From NCBI GenBank assembly GCA_025094145.1, contig JALLLS010000135.1, forward strand, positions 1 through 57,812: a stretch of DNA of 57,812 nucleotides. The letters run 5' to 3'. Shown here piece after piece: positions 44,715 to 53,988 of the stretch. The translations under genes were made by a program, and so were the position numbers. Below the pieces are notes generated by a model. The model was not told the origin of the DNA, did not search any database, and worked only from the letters and a program-made list of their open reading frames with translations. Position 1 is the stretch's first letter; the number at the start of each line of letters is the position of its first letter. Source of the DNA: Spinellus fusiger (Eukaryota > Mucoromycota > Mucoromycetes > Mucorales > Phycomycetaceae).

Positions 44715-47700
44715 CACACAAGGAGATTTTTGGGATATATAAGGAAATATTCTGAGGATAAAATCAAAATCTTCTTATGATTGGCTAATGTGTTTGAAAA
44801 TGCCTTTTTGTTGTCCAGAGGGTCGATTTCAAACTCTGCCTGCCTATCAGAACAAAGATAATTGACTTTGCAATTATAAAGTAGAAAATTGGCTGTAAAG
44901 ACAAAAAATAGAACAAGAATCTTCTTAATTTTATAACTCAGTCACTGATATTCCTCTCTTAACATAATATGTTACCCTTAAACCCACAGTATTTGCAGCA
45001 TAACAATGTTTAAAAATATTTATTGTGGGACTCACACGGAATTAACTCCAGTGGTCATTGTCCAAAAGAGAGAGCCAAACTTACTTACATTGAGCACAGT
45101 GCATTCATTCATTGACTGAATGTCAACTGCCTCTATAACTACTACACCATCATAGCTCACCTCAACAGTGGTGCTCAAGGGCAAGACAACATTGTTTCCA
45201 ATGTTATCTTTAAGGCCAATGGCAAAAAAAGAGGAAAGGTTGTGGGTTTCTTTGGCAAAAGCCAGATGTTGTGAGTGAGTGAGTGAGTTTTGGTCAGAGG
45301 CTAGTTTGAAGTTGTATGGAAGAATTGTGGCAATATTCTTCTCAATGGCAACAATCTTACCAAAGACAGGCAAGATAGCAGAAGACAACAAAAACAAACC
45401 AGCAAGACCAACAACAATACTTTTGGAGCTGCTGTTATTATCAGCAGGCTCATGGGAGAGAACAAGAGGACGGAACTGTTGGAACAGCTTAACCTTGGCA
45501 CCAGCAGTGAGAAGACCACCATAGCCTGGTACCTGCCAGTACCCACCTTGGAAGATGTGTACCGACATGTACTTTTTCCCAAAGGAAACGGCAACATCTT
45601 GAGAGGGCGAGCGTCTGTTAGTGAAGATTATCCTTTCACGGATAAACTTGTTGAATTGCTCGCCTCTTTCTGTTTCATAATGAATGGGCAAGGCAAAGCG
45701 AGTAATGTCTTCACAAAGATGACCAAGCAAATACAACTTGAGAGTGCTGCCAATGCATCGTAGTTGGCAATTGATCTCTTCAAATCTGTGACAATGGACT
45801 CTACATTGTTCAAATAAACATCTAAGGATGTTTCAATTCTTTGCATGTATAACAGGGATACAAGAGAACCGAGCTTAACAAAACAATCAAAAATGATTGC
45901 CTTTGAAGTATTGTTGCTGATGAGTCGTTTTTGAATTAATTGATTCAAAATGGTGGGCATCTGCTGAACAATGATCTTAAAATCTCTTCCGAGATATGAG
46001 CCACAGAGGCGAAAAGTTGTGCGGTGCTTTCTTGTGAAAGCCTTTGAGTTGTAGTTGAAGAAGCTTTCTTCCAAGTGCTTGACTTCTTTTCTGTGTAAAA
46101 TGGCACCATACCAATCACAAGGTGTTTGGCAACACCAAGGAGGATAGTATGCAAGATTTCTACTGGGCAATCCTTGAAGGGATCCCACAACTGGAGAGAC
46201 AAGAGGGCTTCACCACCAGTTAGCTTATAGCCAGTGCTGGGGTTACTTCTGGGGCTGGCATTGTTGGGGTTGTTGTTGTACTGTTGGCACATCTCCACCA
46301 ACTCTTCTCTTCTTCTGGCAGGGGCACCCTCCACTACTGCACTTCCACTTCCCTTCCTCCAGAAACATTTTCTACATGGTAGATTGGCACTTGCACCGAG
46401 ACTACATGCCACAGCCGCATGCATAGGATTGTCTGCCATGATGAGGTGAAGTACACCAACAACAAGGACAGATTCTCCAAACTCCACATCGAACATCTCG
46501 ACGCCTCTCTCCAACATCTCCAAGTCCTTTACCAGCTCCGGAAGCATCTCTATTGCCGACAACTTGTTGCTGGTGCAAAGAAAGAACATATTCTCAACCC
46601 TGTCTTGTTCTTTGAATGCCATTGCGGCAGGAGACATCACCTAACTCTCAAACTTATTCCACTTCTTGGTGGTGTTTCCACTTGTGTCATCCGAGAACAA
46701 GTTCAGAGGCACAATTTTCACTGGCATGAACTGTCTTCTGGAGCTAGTAGTGACTCTTTTGAGAGGGTGGTGGTTGGTGGAGTTAATGTGGGTAGTGGAA
46801 GAAATCTTAATGTCTCTAACAATGTCAAGAATGACAACGCTGCCAACAGAGAAACCAGGTGTTGCTTCATAAGCCTCAGCCATCAGTCTACCATGTTGCA
46901 TGAAAAAAGAGGCGAGCTTGTATGTTGTTGTTGTTGTTGTTGTTGTTTCACCGAGAGAGGCATGCACAATGTCTCCAACCCAGAGATCAACAGAAGTACT
47001 GTTGATGGTAACAGTGACCATGGGGTGCTGAAACAGCGGGTGAGTTCTCCACTTCTCTCCCTGAGTTACAGAAACTTGTTGATTTGGAGTTCTGTCTGGC
47101 AGGGCAGAGAGCATCTTTGTCTTGAGGGGGTTGGCGGTGAGGAGCCTCAAATGCTTGGAGGGTTTGTTCATAGAGAACTGGTGGATGGTGGTGGTGGGGG
47201 GCAAGCCTTTGCAGGTTTCAACCACTGTAACATTATGGGTGGTGGTGGGGAACTTGGAGACATGGCTTCTCACCCTCTTCTCGAGGTTAAGAACCCTGTT
47301 TAAAGCAGGGACTTTCTCCTGAGGATTGGCAAGACAAGCCTCTCTCACATCTTTGCACAAGGTGATGATCTCCCCTGCAAATCTTCTTGAGATACGTTCC
47401 TCATTTTCAGTAAAGAAACAATGTATGATCATCTCCAGCTTTGTCGAGAATGGGAAGATATCATCTACAGAGGCAGCCTCCTCAAAGGTGTTGTTGCTGC
47501 TGTCAAAATCATTTTCCCTGGTAACCCAAAAAGGTTCTTCTTCAAGAACTTCCTCATCTTCAACAACAAACTCCTGGTCATCATCACCTTCCTCTTCTAC
47601 ACGGAAGACTGTGGTGATGGTGGGGAGAGGTCTGTAAACAATAGAAAGAAATCATGATGAGCTTGGTTCTTATCATTCTATGCTTCTGTTTCTACAATAA

Positions 47701-48791
47701 ATACCCAGAAGAAGACTCAGGCATGGAACTATTCATAGTAGAGAATGAGCAACATTACTTTTAGACTTGAGATTATCCTTACATTTTATGAGTAGAAAGG
47801 TGTGATTTCAGATTTCCCTTTGTTTTGAAAATCTTCTGGCAGACAGTGCAGGTGGGAATTTTATTCTTCTTGAAGTTGATGGTGGTGAAAGACATGGTAA
47901 AAGAGATTTCAATATAAAAACAGAAAGAGAGTGAGCTGTTTGACTTATGAGTTTTGACTTAATAAATTATTGAAAAGTGGAGGCTAAAGTGATACGTCAC
48001 CAAAATCAAAATATTTTCTTATTCTTTTGTCTGTTATTCTTTTGTTGTTTTTCACACTGCCCATAATATTTGATACTTAATTACTCGTCAAGATGAGCAT
48101 AAATAAGCAAGGTAATGTGTGGTTATTAACAAAAAAAAACAATAGGAGGTGATAGACACTACCAAAGGCTATTTTTGAGATAAAAAGGTAAGCAGTGTCA
48201 TCATCTGGGCTTGAGCTCATTGCAATGTACAAGACATAGTACTGACTCTTCTTTTAATAGATAGCATATGGCTTATTATTCTCAAGACAAGTATTAACTA
48301 AAAGGTAAGCATGCTATCTCTCTTGATTGAACTATCACTAATATACTCTTCTGTTATTAGATAAGTTAAGACTCTTCTCAAGTCAGTCCAAGGTGGTCTT
48401 CTTCCTTCTATACGGTCTAGGCTGTCTAGGGTATACTCCTGAGCATAGTTATCTATCTTCCAATATTAAAGCATAAGGCTTCTAGGGTATAGATTCTATT
48501 GCTATGAAAGAATATACCTAGAACAGCAGTAGCTATAGTAATAGTATATTATTAGCTATATTATTATTAGCTACAGTATTATTAGCTATATTATTATAAT
48601 AAACAATTTTATTCATAAACAATATTTTATTGATAATATAATTTGATATTGAGGTATTCCATAAAAGGTAAGAAAATTTTGGATACTTGCAAACCTTTGA
48701 TTTCAAGTACAGTTCCATAAAAGGCAGGAAGTTTTCAGTTTTAAAAGGCGAAGATATCATTGCTTAAAGGCCAGAAAAATCTCCTGGTGTG
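44715..48791 (-). mobile_element. Plavaka/CACTA-like DNA transposon (4.1 kb)
   Basis: Left end CACACAAGGAGATTTTTGGG after TA (44713-44714); right end AAATCTCCTGGTGTG before TA (48792-48793). TIRs of about 15-20 bp begin CAC. The transposase gene lies on the minus strand (47895-45032). Sub-terminal regions of about 300 and 700 bp are shared with the deletion derivative at 1274-3844. CAC termini and a 2-bp TA duplication fit the CMC (CACTA/Mirage/Chapaev) group; the protein resembles the fungal Plavaka branch. Family assignment is by motif memory, not by search. Confidence 0.65.
45032..47895 (-). pseudogene. Plavaka/CACTA-like transposase with N-terminal C2H2 zinc finger (broken)
   Basis: Exon 1 (47895-47783) encodes a C2H2 finger: PTCTVCQKIFKTKGNLKSHL, then STHK. 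It splices (GTAAGG ... TTTACAG) to exon 2 at 47631. An acidic region (EEEGDDDQEFVVEDEEV), a helical segment and a poly-Thr run (GTT repeats at 46923-46948) follow. The catalytic-type core then reads VLHLIMADNPMHAAVACSLG, ASANLPCRKC, EILHTILLGVAKHLV, GSYLGRDFKIIVQQMP, LYLLGHLCEDITRFALPIHY and EQFNKFIRERIIFTN. Breaks: an in-frame TAG at 46643-46641 where Trp is expected (FES/VMSPAAMAFK), a frameshift near 46095 and another near 45740. Otherwise well preserved, so inactivation is recent. Confidence 0.75.
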
Positions 48792-48960
48792 TACCCAATT
48801 CGCAATAAGTGTAAAACAGTAATCATGACTGAAGTGTTAGTAAAAATAGTATAATGAGTTTCAGATTCAATAAAATTTATTAATTAGAGTTACTTGAAAA
48901 GGTGTATGTATGTGTGTTGAGCCAATGTAACAATATAGCTATTCAAATTGGCCATACCTA

Positions 48961-50298
48961 CAGTGGCTTTCAAAATAATAAGGAATATTTTTCATGTCCC
49001 GGTATGCTTTTGTAATAGGAAATACTTATTCTTTGTAATAAAAACACACATTAAACACACAGTAGAGACTTGAAAATTGGATGAAGTATAAAAAAGGTCA
49101 ACAGAATAATAAATACATATTTATTGGATGGAAATCCTTAATATTTGGTGTTTCCACTCTTGGCCCCAATGACGGCCTTGCATCTCCGCCCCATGCTGGA
49201 AATGAGAGTGTCCGTGGTGTCCTTGGGAATATTCTCCCATTCTTTTAACAAGAGCATCCCCAAATCTTGGAGAGTACTTGATGGGGTCATCTTCTTTCTT
49301 ATTGCTCTGTCCAGCTCCTCCCATAAATGCTCTATTGGGTTGAGGTCAGGGTTTTGTGAGGGCCACCCCTCAATAGTGACAATGCTTTCTTGTGCCCTCC
49401 ACAGCCTGGACTCTTTACTCTTGTGGCAGCTGGCATTGTTCTCTTGAAGAACATAATCAATCTCTGGATTCAGTGCCTTGAGTCGAGCCAGCTCAGGGCA
49501 GTAATTCTCTTTCAAGATCTCAATGTATCCTCTACTGTCTATACTGCCCTTCACAGGCACCAACCTTCCAACACCTTCACCAGAGAAAGAACTCCACACC
49601 ATCACGCTACCGCCACCCAACTTCATCGTCGGCTTCACATTATCTGAGAGTAGCCCCTCCTTCTTCCTGCACACCAAGCTGGCACGGCTGTTATTGCTCA
49701 TCAGCTGGTACTTTGACTCATTGGACCAGATGACTGTCTTCCATTCTTTCTCAGTCCAATGGAGGTGTGCCTTAGCCCAAGCAAGTCTCAACTTCTTGTG
49801 TTTAATAGTGAGAGAAGGTTTCTTAACCATCCTGCAAGAAAACAGGCCAAGCTTCTTCATCATTTTTCTAAAAGTGTTCATGGACACTTGGGTTGTCATC
49901 TGCTTGTGAAGCTGATTCATTGTCTGGAATGAATCCCTTCCCTCTCATTAAAAATGGGCTTGCACCCAGTACTCTGCTTGGCCTTAAAACAGCCGGTTTT
50001 CTTATATCTCTTTAAGATACGGGAAACAGACTGCTGACAAACTCCAAACCTAGCAGAAATGGCAACCTGGCTGGTCCCATTGACAGTGGCCTCGTGAACG
50101 ATGAGACAATGATTATAGTCGTCACTATTTATTTTTTCCTGTTTCCAAGAAGTCTTTTTGGTGTGTCCAGTGGTGTTAGATGAGGTAGACATTAGGGTAG
50201 AAAAGCGATAAATGAATAATGTTTAATTAAAAATAAAATTTTAAGGGTAAAGTTATGGTCTGAGTTTGACATCTTCCTTATTATTTTGAATGCCACTG
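48961..50298 (-). mobile_element. Tc1 family-A element, best-preserved copy
   Basis: TIRs are CAGTGGCTTTCAAAATAATA (left) and, read on the minus strand, CAGTGGCATTCAAAATAATA (right). TA flanks at 48959-48960 and 50299-50300; total 1338 bp. This is the reference copy for the family and fixes the termini of the copy at 20968-22304. A LINE-A insertion begins directly after the right-hand TA. Confidence 0.95.
49138..50192 (-). pseudogene. Tc1 transposase, two frames, catalytic Asp changed
   Basis: The N-terminal frame 50192-49917 (MSTSSNTTGHTKKTSWKQEK; HTH around QVAISARFGVCQQSVSRILK) is followed after a frameshift by 49920-49138 (MNQLHKQMTTQVSMNTFRKM to GAKSGNTKY). Together they are about 350 residues, the family length. 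DDE_3 motifs are VIWSNESKYQL, LGGGSVMVWSSFSGEG, VLQENNASCHKSK and NPDLNPIEHLWEELDR. In related copies the first two read WSDE and QxDNA-like. Here both catalytic positions appear as Asn (WSNE, ENNA), so the protein would be dead even without the frameshift. The third residue, E of IEHLW, is kept. Confidence 0.85.
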
Positions 50299-50300
50299 TA

Positions 50301-51768
50301 TAAACAGCTTTTGCATTAATGCAAAAGCTGAGAGGAATGGGTGTAAACATGTATGGCTTTGGGATTACAGCAGCCCTAAGAGCTTATACTGTTTTTGTTT
50401 AGCCTATTATTGAGTATGGGTTGGCTATTTGTAATGTCAATAGACTAGGCATCCGCCCGCTACAAATCTGTCAGCCTGCTTGTCTGAGACTTTGTCTCGC
50501 TAGATCTGCTACTGCTAGGTTTGGAACGATCCAGGCTGCCCAATTAGCCGCCCTCCCTAACATATACTCTCGTTTCCTTTATCTGCAAGCCAAATTTGTT
50601 GAGCGCACAGCTACCCTTCCTGAAGACACCCTCCTCTGGTGCCTTGTCTCTCAGCTTGAAGCACCCCAGAGTAAAGCCAGATGGATTAAGCTACGTGGCA
50701 ATGTACTCTGGCAAAATACTCAAAGAATAGGACGGGCTCACAACCCTCCTAAATATCCATTAAAAGTAGCTTATCTTGAACGTCTTCAAAGTGAAATTAC
50801 TAGTCTAGTACATGGCAAGAATCCGCTGGTGAGGGTAGCCCGTGGACTATGTAGACCTGTTTGGGATCCAATTCTTCTACCACCGTGCACGCGCAAAGAA
50901 AGATATCGTCTACTAAAATGGAGGATTGCTTGGTTACCACTAACACCTTCAGTTCCTTGTCAATGTGGCCACCCATCTGCCAATCGGGACCACTTTCTCA
51001 CATGCACATTCGTTGACCATGAATGCTCCACGTTCTTGTTCTTCCTAGTTCCTGCACCACACGACGTTCATCCAATTGACTATTGTCTAAATCTTCTACC
51101 GCGCACTGTTAAGTCTTTTATTAAATGGCGAGATCTTTGGCTCAGTTTGTTAATACTGCTGCAAGCCATTGATTGAGCCACGTCTACTCGAGACTTTAAG
51201 GTAGACTCATCAGCTGGTAGCTTGCTCATTGAGGCTGCTGATGGGTGTGTTGAGCAGGAACGCCAACGCCGCCATAGAGTGCAAAGACTCCTTCAGCAAC
51301 AGACGCTATATCCTCACTTTTCCCCTGATCTCTCCTCTACCACCTACTTTTAGCTCGTTTAGCAAAGCCAGAAGCTGCTAGTGTGGTTGCTGTATTTATG
51401 TCCTCAGAATTGTCCAAGTTGCTCTAAGTATCCCTCGTTGGATTTCGAATCGCCACAGGATGACGGTTATCTTTTTGGTGCCATGTTTTCCTTGTTGACT
51501 TTATGGCCTTTTTAGATATCTATTCATAATTATCATTTTATCATCACTTCCCACTTTTCATCATTTTTTCCCTCATTTGAGGTTTTATATTCTCTTTTCT
51601 TTCTCTTTCCTCTCTCTTTGCATTATTTTTTCACTTTTGTATTTGAAGTGGTTCTATGTTTATTCTCATTTATTTTACAAAAGTTCTCATAGGGTGGCTA
51701 ATATGCCCAATGCGTGAATAGCACCTCACACCCGAAAAATAAAAATACTTTGAACTGTATAAACAGCT
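50301..51768 (+). mobile_element. LINE-A 5'-truncated copy at the Tc1 terminus, duplication TAAACAGCT
   Basis: TAAACAGCT at 50301-50309 (right after the Tc1 TA) recurs at 51760-51768 after the LINE 3' end (AATACTTTGAACTGTA). The frame from about 50330 (LRGMGVNMYGFGITAALRAY) stays open to the stop at 51176, through CNVNRLGIRP, GRAHNPPKYPLKVAYLERLQ and the CQCGHPSANRDHFLTC module. It keeps the codon that is TGA in the full-length copy. The 3' UTR is about 580 bp. At its 5' junction lies the perfect palindrome TTTTGCATTAATGCAAAA. Confidence 0.93.
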
Positions 51769-53099
51769 GACTAAGAAATAGTCAAGGCTATGATAAGGGT
51801 GGAAGCATAAGCGGTATGAGAGAGACTGAACAATAATAATAAAAAATGTGGAGAAAAAAAATTGAATGGTTTGCCATATAGCAGGAAAAACCAGACATTC
51901 TCTTGCCACATGTAATATAATGAGCAGAGAATCTGTAAAGAGAGGAATTATATAGTTAGCAAATAAAAGAAAGAATTGGTTAGAGAATTAGATAAAGAGA
52001 ATATCTATAGAATCAGAACATGATGGCTATCTACATCATGGAATAAATAATATAGAAAGAAGACACAGATGTAATTAATGGTGGATCTCCAGTAGAAGTA
52101 GTAGTAAGGATAGAGATAGGTGTAAACTGTACTCCATAGATATGGGTGATGAGATCGAGAAATTCAAAGGCAACAGATCTAGTCAACCCAAGTCTTCTTT
52201 TGTCTTTTGCTTCTTTTTGGCAGAGTTCTTCATTGTATTTTATTTTTTGACCTATTTGACATATTCTGTCATGTTTTGATCGAGGCAAAATAAAGTCATA
52301 CTTTTCTCTTTTTCTTCACATACACATAGTGCCATTTTTCCTTGGCTGTTGCTGCAATTTTTGCTTGGCCTCTGACAAAACGGTAGTGTTCAGCCTGATA
52401 TACTTATAGAAAACACTGCTCTTCTAATTTTCTATCTGGAGCAAGACATTTCAGTTATTGTTGGAACTTTGCTAGGCGTTCCAATTTTTCTCGGTGTTCA
52501 TAGTATTAGTGACAGACACATTGGGGAGCGTCTAAATTTATAATACCTTATAAAACTCGCGAGGCTACTTTATTCACAATGTATAATAAAGATAATAATA
52601 TAGCCATTTATATAGATGGTAGATGCAAATAGACAATGCATCATAAAATTTAACTTATGAATGAGAAAACTATAGACACACTAACAAATTCTAAGCTAAC
52701 TAGTTTATTATCAGCAGAACCAACTGTTATCTTTGAGTTCTTAGGCCAAAGATCTACAGAGCAGTGAAACGTGAAGTTAGACTTTTATGTTTATTACATC
52801 ACGTTGCTATTTCTCTTATACTTTCGTCTACTAGTATTAGCTTCAGGGGTATGCTGTCGAATGTCATGAATTATCATCATCTCTTAGTATTCAATGGCAT
52901 CCTTCTTTCAGTTTAATAGTCATTGAGTCCTTATTCCCAAAAGAGTTCTAATTATAATGATGATAAATATCTTTACGACATAACCCTCAAAATATAAGCA
53001 GTGTTCATAGTGTACAAGCTTTTGATATATTTAAGTGTTTCTCCTCACGGAGCCTTGTGTTGAGAGCTATAGTACAAGGACAGTTATTCTTGGTGTGGC
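51769..53099. other. No firm gene; dispersed repeat copy at ~52760-52990
   Basis: Mostly AT-rich. A minus-strand ORF at 52288-52031 has mixed composition and no recognised domain. At about 52411-52545 a plus-strand open segment reads LIFYLEQDISVIVGTLLGVP then FLGVHSISDRHIGERLNL; it is short and hydrophobic, and I cannot assign it. About 52760-52990 is the second copy of the repeat seen at 380-620. Confidence 0.45.
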
Positions 53100-53537
53100 T
53101 TAATTCCTGGCATACTCATCAGATATGCTTACTAAAAAGAATAGAATAGGTGTCCCACTCCTCTCCATTTTTTTGACAATACTGGTACCACTTGGGAGAG
53201 TACTGACGATTAAATAGAAGATATAATCCTCATTGTACCAGATGCTATGTATCAGCTCTTCAAAGGTAATCTTTTCACCTTCTGAATCCTTGTAGGATGC
53301 TATACTGAGAATGACAAATCCAGCACTCGAGAAAGTCGTGTATCTAGTATAATAGACACTGTTGTCTAGGACACGGCCATAATCAACCCTATTGTCCCTT
53401 ATTCCATCTGCCAGCACATGATGTCCTAGGAGAAGGAGAAGGTTGACTTTGTAGATGTCAACCTAAGGGCCAAATGCAGGAGTGGTATACATTGCAACAC
53501 TGAATGATTTAAAGAATAGGCTATCTTCTATAGCCAT
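53100..53537 (-). pseudogene. Unrecognised protein, ORF with one internal stop
   Basis: ATG at 53537 starts MAIEDSLFFKSFSVAMYTTP. TAG at 53465-53463 interrupts, and the same frame continues with KVNLLLLLGHHVLADGIRDN, VYYTRYTTFSSAGFVILSIA and YNEDYIFYLIVSTLPSGTSI to a stop at 53102-53100. Total about 145 codons with protein-like composition (balanced charged and hydrophobic residues). I do not recognise the family. The stop could instead lie in a short intron, in which case the gene could be intact. Confidence 0.4.
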
Positions 53538-53954
53538 TTTCTAACTTTCAATATCTCCTGGAGAAATAACCTCATAAATAGTCTTTATATTATTATGTTG
53601 TATAATAACTTACAGTCTTACTGGATACTATTCATTGATAGTCTTGAATATTTGCATGATGGTAAGTGTGAACGACGACATGTCAAACAATATCATACCA
53701 GAAAACACAGAGCTACGCTACACTTTGTTGTGAACGATCTTTCTGCCACTGGTACTAACAATTTGGTAAGTTTAAAACTAGAGTTGGTGTGTTGAGATCA
53801 ACTTAATACAGAGATGAGGTTAGCACCAATAAGTGGTGGTATGGTATCAGGAAGAGTCATGACTATGAAATAATAAGAATTTACTTTTGGGAATATAAAT
53901 TTATGCTAGACACCACACAATATACATAAACGCTGAAGTTTCTTAAAACATTAA

Positions 53955-53988
<34 letters not shown>

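Noticed and set aside
46419..47303. 294-codon plus-strand ORF
   Set aside because: Antisense to the Plavaka-like transposase, with poly-Cys/Gly runs coming from the antisense of Thr repeats; no domain.
18600..51768. Tc1 plus LINE-A as a single composite transposon
   Set aside because: LINE truncation points and target duplications differ at each site, so the pairs are separate insertions, not copies of one composite element.
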